Shown: positions 36,678-44,876 of the stretch, in pieces
Layout of the letters: the number at the start of each line of letters is the position of its first letter
Position numbering within the stretch: the stretch's first letter is position 1
Source: Desulfovibrionaceae bacterium
GTDB lineage: Bacteria > Desulfobacterota > Desulfovibrionia > Desulfovibrionales > Desulfovibrionaceae
Assembly (NCBI GenBank): GCA_015709205.1
Contig: JACCQO010000015.1
Location: 18,595-82,594 of the forward strand
Direction of reading: 5' to 3'
DNA: 64,000 nucleotides
The notes under the pieces: model-generated
The model's database searches: none
What the model was told of the DNA's origin: nothing
What the model saw: the letters and a program-made list of their open reading frames with translations, nothing else
Position numbers and translations under genes: made by a program

Positions 36678-39047
36678 CTACTTCTTGGTCAGGCGGTAGA
36701 CGCCGTCCCAGGGCTGGCCCGGGGGCACGGGCGGGTTGGCCTTGAACTGCTCGCAGCGCTGCAGAAAGACCTCGCTGGGCGTGGTCTTGCCGTCGGGCAC
36801 GCGCTCCAGGGGCAGGGCCTCGCGGAAGGCCTCCATGGCCTGGTCCCACTCCGTGGCCAGGTAATGGCCCATGCCCTTGTCGAACAGCGCGAAGAGGCGC
36901 TGCTCCTGCTCGGTCAGCTCGCCCTTGAGGGCCACGAGTTCGTAGACCTTGACCGGCTCCTGCTTGCCCACGACCTGGATGTTGTCCAGCAGGCGGCATT
37001 CCACCCCGTCGCGCACGCGGCGCGTGTCGCCCCGCTCGTCCGCGTATTCCTGGTCCAGCGTGTATTCGCTGACCATGGTGTAGACGCCGTACTGCTTGGC
37101 CGCGGCCTCCAGGCGTGCGGACAGGTTCACGGAATCGCCCATCATCGTATAGTTCATGCGCATGGCGCTGCCCATGTTGCCGACCACGATCTCGCCGCTG
37201 TTGACGCCGATACGCATTTTCATGTCGTGCACGTGGCGCGGCCATTTCCAGTCCGAACGCCAGACCTCCGGGGGCAGGTGCTTGGTGTTGCGGTCCGGCT
37301 CCTCGGGCGCGGGCGACTCGGCCTTCCACTTCTCGCGCAGCTCCAGGAGCTTGCGCTGCATGCTCACGGCCACGCGGCAGGCGCGGAAGGCGTGGTCCGG
37401 CAGGTCGATGGGCGCGCCGAAAAAGGCGATGATCGCGTCGCCCTCGTACTTGTCCAGGGTGCCGCTGTCCTCGATGAGGATGTCGGTCATGGCCGAGAGG
37501 TACTCGTTGAGCAGTTCGACGAGCTGGGTGGCGGTGAGCACCTCGGAAAAGCTGGAAAAGGACTGGATGTCCGTGAAGTAGGCGGTGCACACGCGCGCCT
37601 CGCCGCCCAGTTCGGGCATTTCCTTGCTCTCGACCATGCGGTCGATGAGCTCGGGCGAGAGATAGGAGGCGAAGGTGGCGTGCAGGAACTTCTTGTGCCC
37701 CTCCTCGCGCAAGAACTTGAGCAGCGTGAGGATGGTGAAGATCGCGACCACGGTGACGATGGGCAGCATGGGCGAGACGTAGATGCCCTTGGCCTCCATG
37801 CACCAGACCGCGCCGAACCACATGCCCACGGCGCCGCCGCCCAGGGGCACCAGGGACCACTTGGCCGAGGCCCAGGTCAGCAGCGCGGTGGCCAGCAGGC
37901 CGATGCCGATGACCACGAAGAATTCCAGGATCTCGATCCAGTTGGGCCGGGTAATGAACTCCTTGGTCAGGATGTTGTCGATGACCGTGGCGTGCACCTC
38001 CACGCCGGGAAAGACCGGGTCCAGCGGCGTGGAGCGGATATCCTTGAGGCCCGCGGCCGAGGTGCCGACCAGGGCGATGCGGCCCTTGAGCGCTCCGGCG
38101 GGCAGCCGCCCCGCGAGCACGTCGGCGGCCGAGACGTAGGGAAAGGTGTGCTGCGGGCCGCGGTAGTTGATGACCATGCGGCCCCGGGCGTCCAGGGGGA
38201 TGACCGTGGGCCCCAGGCGGATGGAGTCGATGCCGTTGGGCTCCATCTTGACCACGAGCTGCTTCTGGCCCATGGCCTGCATCAGCGCGGCCAGGGACAG
38301 GCTGGGATAGACCTTGTCCCTGTAGCGGATGATCAGCGGCGTGCGGCGCATGATGCCGTCGGCGTCCGGGTCGGCGTTGTAGAACCCGGAGTTGGGCGCG
38401 GCCTCGCCGAGCACGGGCAGGTTGCAGATCGGCTCGGTGGCGTCGAAGAGGAAGGTGTCCACGTCGGGCGTGCCGGGCGTGCGGATGAGCGCCAGGCGCG
38501 CGGGGTGCAGCACGCAGTCGTGCTTGGCGTTCTCGGCCGTGCCGAAGTTGAAGAAGTAGCCGAGCACGTAGGGGCCGGTGGACAGGATGTTGGCCAGGAG
38601 CTTGTCGTTGTCCAGCAGATCCGGCGGCAACCCGGTGAACCCGATGTCCACCTGCAGGTCGCGGCGCATCTCCTCCTTGAGCCGCACGGGCGAGGTGCGG
38701 TCCGGCTCGGCGAAGAGAATATCCAGGCCCACGCTCACGGCGCCGTATTCGCGCAGCTTGGCGAGCAGGAAGGCCACGCGCCAGCGCGGCCAGGGCCACT
38801 GCCCGAACTCGGCCAGGGCCTTTTCGTCCAGATCGACGATCACGGGCACGCCGGTAATCTTGGAGGAATGGGTCTGGCGCAGGATCGTGTCGTAGACCTT
38901 GGAGTCCAGGGCCTGCAGGAACGGCGGATTGTGCGCGTGCAGCACGCCCATGACCACGGAGAGCAGCACGCCCACGCCCAGGATGAGCAAATGCTCCCCG
39001 TACCGCCTGAAAAAGCCCTTGAACCGCCCTTCTTCCCTGGTCGCCAT
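36678..39047 (-). CDS. CHASE2-domain class III adenylate/guanylate cyclase
   Basis: This 789-residue membrane cyclase has one N-terminal helix (residues 18-37), then a large extracytoplasmic CHASE2 sensor (about 40-335; motifs VIVDLDEKAL, GLDILFAEPD and FPGVEVHATVIDNIL). Three clustered membrane helices follow (about 345-430), then the catalytic domain. This keeps FTDIQSFSSFSE (metal Asp), DKYEGDAIIAFFG (second Asp) and MMGDSVNLSARLE. A short TPR-like C-terminus ends the protein. It should make cAMP, or cGMP, in response to a periplasmic signal. ATG 39047 follows GGGGAGGAG. No effector gene is adjacent. Confidence 0.93.
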   Translation of the reverse strand: MATREEGRFKGFFRRYGEHLLILGVGVLLSVVMGVLHAHNPPFLQALDSKVYDTILRQTHSSKITGVPVIVDLDEKALAEFGQWPWPRWRVAFLLAKLREYGAVSVGLDILFAEPDRTSPVRLKEEMRRDLQVDIGFTGLPPDLLDNDKLLANILSTGPYVLGYFFNFGTAENAKHDCVLHPARLALIRTPGTPDVDTFLFDATEPICNLPVLGEAAPNSGFYNADPDADGIMRRTPLIIRYRDKVYPSLSLAALMQAMGQKQLVVKMEPNGIDSIRLGPTVIPLDARGRMVINYRGPQHTFPYVSAADVLAGRLPAGALKGRIALVGTSAAGLKDIRSTPLDPVFPGVEVHATVIDNILTKEFITRPNWIEILEFFVVIGIGLLATALLTWASAKWSLVPLGGGAVGMWFGAVWCMEAKGIYVSPMLPIVTVVAIFTILTLLKFLREEGHKKFLHATFASYLSPELIDRMVESKEMPELGGEARVCTAYFTDIQSFSSFSEVLTATQLVELLNEYLSAMTDILIEDSGTLDKYEGDAIIAFFGAPIDLPDHAFRACRVAVSMQRKLLELREKWKAESPAPEEPDRNTKHLPPEVWRSDWKWPRHVHDMKMRIGVNSGEIVVGNMGSAMRMNYTMMGDSVNLSARLEAAAKQYGVYTMVSEYTLDQEYADERGDTRRVRDGVECRLLDNIQVVGKQEPVKVYELVALKGELTEQEQRLFALFDKGMGHYLATEWDQAMEAFREALPLERVPDGKTTPSEVFLQRCEQFKANPPVPPGQPWDGVYRLTKK

Positions 39048-39402
39048 CGCTCCTCCCCCTGCGCGAGGTTCGGCCGCCGTCCGCCTCCCGGCCGTGGCGG
39101 CCGGGAACCGGGCAACGGGCCCGTGTCCCGCGATCTATAGCAAGGGGCCGAAAAAAAGACAAAGTTCTTCTTCAAGGAAGCGGCCGCCCGCGCCCGGCCG
39201 GACCGGACGGCGGCGGCCGAAAGGCCGCGCAATGAACGCACGCGGAAGCGGCTCGAAAACGACGAAACCGGCGCACGACACGGCCGCGAGCGGCTCCGCA
39301 CAATGCTGAGGCGGCCCTTGAAGGATCGCTTCAAGGACCGCACTTGGCGTTCATCAACCTATTTGAATTATGGAGAAATAAAACAAACCGGCCGGGGTCG
39401 TC
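39048..39402. other. Intergenic region with inverted repeat at 39311-39341
   Basis: This 355-bp gap separates the cyclase promoter side from the end of the lpxL-like gene. CCTTGAAG and CTTCAAGG are perfect arms around GATCG (39316-39336). They extend outward to GCGG and CCGC with one mismatch on each side (39311-39341). It has no T-run on either side, so it may be a structured mRNA 3' end or protein site. No gene is supported here. Confidence 0.6.
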
Positions 39403-40293
39403 CTAAGGGATGACCTGATCCGGCGCTGGGCGGGTCTTCCAGCGCTTGTGCATCCAGAACCACTGCTCCGGATAGCGGCGCACGAAGCGCTCCACCGCCT
39501 CGGTGTAGAAACGGGCGGTCTGGATCATCTTCTCGTGGCGGTCGCCCTTGAGGTCCGCGGTGGCCAGGGGCTCCTCGACGTGAAAGGCGTAGCGCGCGCC
39601 GTCGAGGCGGATGAGGAAGACGGGCCAGACCTCGGCCTCGGCGCGCACGGCCAGGAGCGCCGGTCCGGCGTTGACCGCGGCCACGTCGCGCAGGAACGGC
39701 AGGAACACGGCCTCGGAGCGCGTGCAGTTGTGGTCCACCAGGAAGGCGCTCATGCCGCCCTTCTTCAGGGTCCGCAGCACCGGGAACACGGCCTTGCGGT
39801 GCTCGATGACCGCGGTGCCCGGCCGGGTGCGCTGGCGGAGCATGATCCGGTTGAGGGCCGCGTCCGAGACCCGGCGCACGACCACGTTGCGTTCCGGACG
39901 CTCGATGAACAGGTGCATCATGCCCACGAGCAGTTCCCAGGCCCCCAGGTGCGCGGTGATCCCCACGGCGGGCGTCCGGCGCCCGGAGAGTTCCCTCATG
40001 TTCTCGGGGTTGACGATCTCCAGCCGGTCGCGGGCAAAGTGCCAGTCCAGCCTGCGCGTGAGCATGATCTCCATGAAGGAGCGGCAGTTGTGGCGAAAGC
40101 TCTCGTGCGCCAGGGCGCGGGCCGCGGGCTCGGCCATCTCCAGGTGGAAGCCGATGTTGCGCACGGCCAGTTCGCGCCGGGACGGCAGGGTGCGCCAGAG
40201 CAGGTCGCCCAGCCCCTCGCCGCCGCGGGCCATGGCGTCGAACCCGAAGGATTCGCCCGCATGGACCAGGAAATTGTAGAGCAGGTCACGCAT
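39403..40293 (-). CDS. LpxL/HtrB-family lysophospholipid/lipid A acyltransferase
   Basis: This 296-residue protein belongs to the lipid A acyltransferase family, which adds secondary acyl chains to Kdo-lipid A at the inner membrane. The catalytic HX4E motif is visible in ITAHLGAWELLVG. SAFLVDHN and FLPFLRDVAAVNAGPALLA form the substrate region, and YPEQWFWMHKRWK is the usual C-terminal motif. ATG 40293 overlaps the end of the upstream DUF374 gene by 8 nt. Its place after msbA and DUF374 makes lipid A synthesis the most likely role. The acyl chain and position cannot be told. Confidence 0.9.
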   Translation of the reverse strand: MRDLLYNFLVHAGESFGFDAMARGGEGLGDLLWRTLPSRRELAVRNIGFHLEMAEPAARALAHESFRHNCRSFMEIMLTRRLDWHFARDRLEIVNPENMRELSGRRTPAVGITAHLGAWELLVGMMHLFIERPERNVVVRRVSDAALNRIMLRQRTRPGTAVIEHRKAVFPVLRTLKKGGMSAFLVDHNCTRSEAVFLPFLRDVAAVNAGPALLAVRAEAEVWPVFLIRLDGARYAFHVEEPLATADLKGDRHEKMIQTARFYTEAVERFVRRYPEQWFWMHKRWKTRPAPDQVIP

Positions 40294-40927
40294 GGGCTTC
40301 GAGCAGGTTGTCCAGCCGTTCCTGCAGCACGGCCTTTTCGCGCCGGAGCATTTCCGCGTCCATCTTGCCCTGCTCCAGTTCGAAGGGTTCGCCGAAGACC
40401 ACGGTGCAGCGGGAAAAGGGCAAGGGCAACTGGAACTTGTCCCAGGCGCGCTCGAAGACCTTGACGCGCTCGCCGCGCGCGCGCAGGGGCACCACCAGGG
40501 CATTGGTCTTGTGCGCCAGGTAGAGCACGCCCTCCTTGACCTCGTGGCGCGGGCCGCGCGGGCCGTCGATGGTCGTGACCATGTCGCGGCCCTCCTCCTC
40601 CATCAGCTTGAGCGCGCCGTGCAGGGCGCGCAGGCCGCCGCGCGAGCTGGACCCGCGCGCCGCGCGGATGCCCAGCCCCTCCAGCACCCCGGCCAGGATG
40701 TCGCCGTCGGACGAGGCGCTGACCACGGCAACCAGGTGCAGGGCCTCCCGGGCGTTGATGATCATGAACTGCTCGTCGTGCCACAGGGCGAAGACCAGGC
40801 GGCGGCCCGTGGCGCGCACCTCGCGGATGCGCTCGTAGCCGCGCACGTCCATGCGCAGCGTGGCGCACCAGGCGCGGTAGGTCCAGACGATCAGCGGCGC
40901 GAGACGAGCGATGTTCAAGCGGGCCAT
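40286..40927 (-). CDS. DUF374 lysophospholipid acyltransferase-like protein
   Basis: This 213-residue protein belongs to the DUF374 family, distantly related to PlsC acyltransferases. It has FALWHDEQFM (the His-acid motif, HDE), SSSRGG in the middle, and TTIDGPRGPRHEVKEG, which corresponds to the conserved GPRGP loop. An N-terminal hydrophobic stretch may anchor it. ATG 40927 follows AGGGA. It lies 10 nt after msbA and overlaps the lpxL-like gene, so it most likely acts on lipid A or a related lipid; no reaction is proven for the family as far as I know. Confidence 0.87.
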   Translation of the reverse strand: MARLNIARLAPLIVWTYRAWCATLRMDVRGYERIREVRATGRRLVFALWHDEQFMIINAREALHLVAVVSASSDGDILAGVLEGLGIRAARGSSSRGGLRALHGALKLMEEEGRDMVTTIDGPRGPRHEVKEGVLYLAHKTNALVVPLRARGERVKVFERAWDKFQLPLPFSRCTVVFGEPFELEQGKMDAEMLRREKAVLQERLDNLLEAHA

Positions 40928-40937
40928 GAAGGATTCC

Positions 40938-42800
40938 CTAACACACCTTGGAGCCGCCGTCCCCGGCGCCTCCAACGGTCTCGGAATCCAGGGATTCTTC
41001 GGATTCGGCGGATTCGGCGGCCTCGGCCATGCCGTTCTCGTGGAACTGCATCTCGTAGAGCCGCCGGTACAGGTCGCAACGCTCCAGGAGCACGCGATGC
41101 GGGCCCTCGTCCACGATGCGGCCGCGCTCCATGACCAGGATGCGGTCCGCGGTGAGCACCGTGGCCAGCCGGTGGGCGATGACGATGGAGGTGCGGTGGA
41201 GCATGAGGTTGTCCAGGGCCTTCTGGACGATGGATTCGGACTCGGAATCCAGGGCGCTGGTGGCCTCGTCGAGGATCAGCAGGGGCGGATTCTTGAGCAA
41301 AGCGCGGGCGATGGTCAGCCGCTGCTTCTGGCCGCCGGAGATCTTCACCCCGCGCTCGCCGAGCACGGTGTCGTAGCCCTCGGGCAGGTTGCGGATGAAG
41401 TCGTCGGCATAGGCCGTGCGCGCGGCGGCCACGATGGCCTCCTGGTCCAGGCTGCCCTGGCCGTAGGCGATGTTCTCGGTGACGCTGACGTTGAAGAGGA
41501 AGGTGTCCTGGGAGACCACGCCCATGGACCGCCGCAGGCTGGACAGGGTGTAGTCGCCCAGGGGACGGTCGTTGAGCAGGATCGCGCCGGATTCGGGCTC
41601 GTAGAAGCGCGGGATGAGGTTGACCAGGGTGGTCTTGCCCCCGCCGCTGGGCCCGACGATGGCCAGCCGCTCGCCCGCGTGCAGGGTGAAGGAAACCTTG
41701 TCCAGCGCGGGTTTCGGGCAGCCCTTGTAGGTAAAGGTCACGTCCTGGAAGCTCAGGATCTTGAAGTCTTCCTTGAACTCCACGTCCCCGCCCTGCTCCA
41801 CGTTCAGGTCCGGGGAGTCCAGGATCTCGAAGACGCGCTCGGCCCCGGCCAGCGCGCCCTGGATGTCGGCGTTGGCGGTGTTGATCTTCTTGATGGGTTC
41901 GTAGAGCAGGAGCAGACCGGCGAGGAAGGAGAAGAACGTGCCCGGCGTGGACTGGCCGTTGATGACCTGGAACCCGCCGTACCAGATGACGAAGCCCATG
42001 CCCAGCGCGCCGATGAGTTCCATGACGCGCGAGGAGCATTCGTCGAGGAGCATCTTCTTGACCATGATCTTGATCAGCCGGAGGTTCTCCAGGCCGAAGT
42101 GGCCGCGCTCCGCCCCCTCGGTGGCGAAGGCCTTGACCACGCGGATGCCGCTGAAGACCTCCTGCAGCACGGTGGAGATGTCGGCCATCTTGACCTGGTT
42201 GCGGCGGCTGTACTTGCGGAACTTGCGCGTGAAGTAGAAGAACGGCCAGATGGCCAGGGGCAGCACGAGCACGGCCCAGATGGCCAGGAACCAGTCCTGC
42301 CAGAAGACCACGAAGATCAGGCCGATCATGGTCAGCACCTGGCGGATGAACATGATCACCGCGGGCATGCTGATGCGGATCATGGACACGTCGGTGATGA
42401 TCCGCGACATGAGCACGCCGATCTGGTTCTCCTCGAAGAACGGCATGGGCAGGCGGATGATCTTGCCGTACAGCTCGTTGCGCAGGTCCTCGAGCACCTT
42501 GAACCCGCTCCATTTCATCATGTACTGCTGGAGGAACTGGAAGGCGCCCTTGACCACGATCAGGACCACGTAGAGGAAGGGAATCCAGAACAGGGCATCG
42601 ACGTTCTTCCGGAAGAAGATGTCGTCCAGCGCGGGCTTGACCAGGTAGGCCGCCCCGGCGGTGCACGCGGCGACCACGGCCATGCCGATGAAGCCGATGA
42701 CCACCTGCACGGAGTAGGGCTTGAAGTAGCTCAGGCAGCGCAGCAGCAGGCGCATGCTGCGGCCCTTGTCGGTGTCCTTGGTCGGTTGCGTATCACTCAT
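40938..42800 (-). CDS. msbA: Lipid A export ABC transporter MsbA
   Basis: This 620-residue half-transporter flips lipid A-core across the inner membrane. Six membrane helices lie in residues 20-325, followed by the nucleotide-binding domain. Its motifs are Walker A GPSGGGKTTL, Q-loop VVSQDTFLF, signature ISGGQKQRL, Walker B LLILDEATSALD and switch AHRLATVL. The C-terminus is an acidic Glu/Ser-rich tail. Translation starts at ATG 42800, where a 22-bp tandem duplication repeats both the ribosome-binding region and the start codon. It heads the operon msbA-DUF374-lpxL-like. Related lipid exporters cannot be excluded, but the context supports MsbA. Confidence 0.93.
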   Translation of the reverse strand: MSDTQPTKDTDKGRSMRLLLRCLSYFKPYSVQVVIGFIGMAVVAACTAGAAYLVKPALDDIFFRKNVDALFWIPFLYVVLIVVKGAFQFLQQYMMKWSGFKVLEDLRNELYGKIIRLPMPFFEENQIGVLMSRIITDVSMIRISMPAVIMFIRQVLTMIGLIFVVFWQDWFLAIWAVLVLPLAIWPFFYFTRKFRKYSRRNQVKMADISTVLQEVFSGIRVVKAFATEGAERGHFGLENLRLIKIMVKKMLLDECSSRVMELIGALGMGFVIWYGGFQVINGQSTPGTFFSFLAGLLLLYEPIKKINTANADIQGALAGAERVFEILDSPDLNVEQGGDVEFKEDFKILSFQDVTFTYKGCPKPALDKVSFTLHAGERLAIVGPSGGGKTTLVNLIPRFYEPESGAILLNDRPLGDYTLSSLRRSMGVVSQDTFLFNVSVTENIAYGQGSLDQEAIVAAARTAYADDFIRNLPEGYDTVLGERGVKISGGQKQRLTIARALLKNPPLLILDEATSALDSESESIVQKALDNLMLHRTSIVIAHRLATVLTADRILVMERGRIVDEGPHRVLLERCDLYRRLYEMQFHENGMAEAAESAESEESLDSETVGGAGDGGSKVC

Positions 42801-42841
42801 GAAAAGGCGGTTCCTTGGGCATGAAAAGGCGGTTCTTTGGG
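42798..42841 (-). repeat. 22-bp tandem duplication over the msbA start, with 9-codon upstream ORF
   Basis: Units 42798-42819 and 42820-42841 are 22 bp each and differ at one base. On the minus strand each ends in ATG, so a second ATG lies 22 nt upstream of the msbA start. That ATG opens a 9-codon frame (42822-42793, MPKEPPFHE) whose stop overlaps the msbA start region. Its frame differs from msbA, so it is a leader peptide candidate. The msbA copy has AAGGA; the upstream copy has AAAGA. Confidence 0.85.
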
Positions 42842-42850
42842 CCGCCTTTT
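42824..42850 (-). promoter_or_regulatory. Hairpin in the msbA leader with two alternative partners
   Basis: AAAAGGCGG and CCGCCTTTT are perfect 9-base arms at 42842-42850 and 42824-42832. The tandem duplication places a second identical arm at 42802-42810, directly before the msbA start. The upstream arm can pair with either copy. Pairing with the second copy would enclose the msbA ribosome-binding site in the loop. Confidence 0.6.
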
Positions 42851-43128
42851 GGCGGCACGCGGAAGATGTACAGGTTTCCGCCCGCAAAATCCAGCGCCGC
42901 GCTGGCCCCGCGCGGGGCGCGCTCCCGACGGCCGGGGCGGGGCCTGTTTGGTGGCCCGGCCGGCGCCCCACCTGGCGCAAAGACGAAACGGGCCGGGCGG
43001 GCCGCTCCGGTGCCGCAACGTCGAGCCCGGCCCGACGCTTCACGGCCGGGCCGAAACAGGGTATGCGCAGGGTTCGCGGCGGGTACGGCCCGCCGCCTTC
43101 CGGATCACCCCTGCGCAAGGAGCACGAC

Positions 43129-43746
43129 ATGTCCGACACGACCCTTGACTGCCGCGGGCTGAACTGCCCGCAACCGGTGCTGGAAACCAAGAAGCGCATC
43201 GAGACCGACCGCCCTGCCGCCCTGACCGTGATCGTGGACAACGATGCGGCCAAGGAGAACGTGACGCGATTTCTGACGACCAACGGCTACGCCGTGGACG
43301 CGCAGCGCGACGGCGCGCTGTGGAAACTGGCGGCCGCCGACCTGGGTGCGGACGCGGGAGCGGGCCCCGCCGGGGCCGCGCGACCGAATCCCGCGCCCGA
43401 CGACGGCCCGCAGCGCATCGCCGTGTTCCTGACCTCGGACACCGTGGGCCGGGGGGACGACGTGCTCGGCGCCAAGCTCATGGGCAACTTCATCCCCACG
43501 CTCAAGGAGCTGGGCGACGATCTCTGGCGCATCGTCATGGTCAACGGCGCGGTACGGCTGGCGGCCACGCCCGGCCCGATCCTGGACGCGCTCAAGGAGC
43601 TGGAGGCAGCGGGCGTCTCCATCCTGGTCTGCGGCACGTGTCTGGACCACTTCGGGCTCGTGAACCAGCGCGCCGTGGGCCAGACCACGAACATGCTCGA
43701 CGTGGTCACCAGCCTGCAGTTGGCCTCCAAGGTGATCACGCCGTAG
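43129..43746 (+). CDS. yedF: YedF-type sulfurtransferase-like protein (TusA + DsrE-like)
   Basis: This 205-residue protein has an N-terminal TusA-like domain with the CPxP motif in DCRGLNCPQPVLETK and a C-terminal DsrE/F-like domain (FLTSDTVGRGDDVLGAKLM, LVCGTCLDHFGL). This pairing is the family annotated as selenium metabolism protein YedF; TusA-type proteins carry persulfide sulfur. A Gly/Ala/Pro linker separates the halves. ATG 43129 has AAGGAG 6 nt upstream. It is divergent from msbA and stands before the pseudouridine synthase gene. No selD or selA is next to it. Confidence 0.92.
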   Translation: MSDTTLDCRGLNCPQPVLETKKRIETDRPAALTVIVDNDAAKENVTRFLTTNGYAVDAQRDGALWKLAAADLGADAGAGPAGAARPNPAPDDGPQRIAVFLTSDTVGRGDDVLGAKLMGNFIPTLKELGDDLWRIVMVNGAVRLAATPGPILDALKELEAAGVSILVCGTCLDHFGLVNQRAVGQTTNMLDVVTSLQLASKVITP

Positions 43747-43823
43747 CGGCGCGCCCGAACGGGCGGACGACGCGCCATCCGAGGTGCGTGGGCAGCCGCT
43801 GAAAAACTTCAAGGATAGTTGAA

Positions 43824-44876
43824 ATGCAAGGGAAAAATCCGCGTTCCAAATCCACGGCCGCGCCGAAAAACCGACGGGGGGATGCTCCCGGGACGAAGCG
43901 GACCGGCCGCCGTGGCGGAGACGGGAACGCGGGCTTGGGCGCGGAACGCGGCCATGCCGGTGGGCCGCGGGGCGGAACGGGAAAGACGGCCAAGGGGTTC
44001 GACCGCAACGGCGGGACACGAGCGCCCTCTTCCGCTTCGGCGGCCCCTGCCGCGCCCGCCCAGGACGCCGCGCCCCTGCGCCTGAACAAGGCCCTGGCCG
44101 CAGCCGGAGTCTGCTCGCGGCGCAAGGCCGACGAGCTCATCGCGGCCGGACGGGTGCTGGTCAACGACGCGCCCGCCGGGCTGGGCGCGCTGGTGGACCC
44201 GGCGCGCGACGCCGTGAGCGTGGACGGCCGCGCCGTGGACCTGCGCCGGGCCACGGCCCCGGATCGCGAGCACCTCTATCTGCTGCTGCACAAGCCCGTG
44301 CAGACCGTGACCACGGCCCACGACCCCCAGGGGCGGCGCACGGTGCTGGACCTGCTGCCCGAAGCCCTGGCGGCGGAGCGCCCGGTGCCCGCCGGGCGGC
44401 TGGACTTCTTCTCCGAGGGCGCGTTGCTCCTGACCACGGACGGCGAGGTGGTCAACCGGCTGACCCATCCGCGCCACCACCTGCCCAAGACCTACCAGGT
44501 GCTGGTGCGCTTTTCCGCCGCGTCCGCTTCCCGCGCCGCGCAAGCCGCGCTGGAGGCGGCCCTGGCCGCCATGCGCGCGGGCATGCGCCTGGCCGAGGGC
44601 GAACGGCTCGCCCCGGTGGAGGCGCGCGTCAGCGCCGCGCCGCGCCCGGCGGGCGACGCGCTCGGCCAGTGGGAGGCGCGCATCGAACTGGTGCTGCGCC
44701 AGGGCGTGAACCGCCAGGTGCGGCGCATGTGCCGCGACACCGGGCTCACGGTCCTGACGCTGGTGCGCACGGCCCAGGGCCCCCTGGTCCTCGGCGACCT
44801 GGCCCCGGGCCGCTGGCGGCGGCTGACCCCGGACGAGGTCCGAAACCTTAAGGAAGCCTTGCGTATCAAGCCATGA
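43824..44876 (+). CDS. rRNA pseudouridine synthase, RsuA/RluB family
   Basis: This 350-residue protein has an N-terminal Arg/Gly/Ala-rich extension (about 80 residues), then an S4 RNA-binding domain (LRLNKALAAAGVCSRRKADELI). The catalytic domain contains GRLDFFSEGALLLTTDG, where the Asp of GRLD is the catalytic residue; the family usually reads GRLDxxTxG. RQGVNRQVRRMC is the typical RsuA/RluB tail motif. It modifies either 23S U2605 or 16S U516; which cannot be told here. ATG 43824 has AAGG upstream. Its stop overlaps the DUF3108 start as ATGA. Confidence 0.91.
   Translation: MQGKNPRSKSTAAPKNRRGDAPGTKRTGRRGGDGNAGLGAERGHAGGPRGGTGKTAKGFDRNGGTRAPSSASAAPAAPAQDAAPLRLNKALAAAGVCSRRKADELIAAGRVLVNDAPAGLGALVDPARDAVSVDGRAVDLRRATAPDREHLYLLLHKPVQTVTTAHDPQGRRTVLDLLPEALAAERPVPAGRLDFFSEGALLLTTDGEVVNRLTHPRHHLPKTYQVLVRFSAASASRAAQAALEAALAAMRAGMRLAEGERLAPVEARVSAAPRPAGDALGQWEARIELVLRQGVNRQVRRMCRDTGLTVLTLVRTAQGPLVLGDLAPGRWRRLTPDEVRNLKEALRIKP

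Noticed and set aside
42797-43018. 73-codon minus-strand frame upstream of msbA
   Set aside because: It is Pro/Arg/Gly-rich, has no family match and runs through the leader hairpin. The 9-codon frame in the duplication is the more likely leader ORF.
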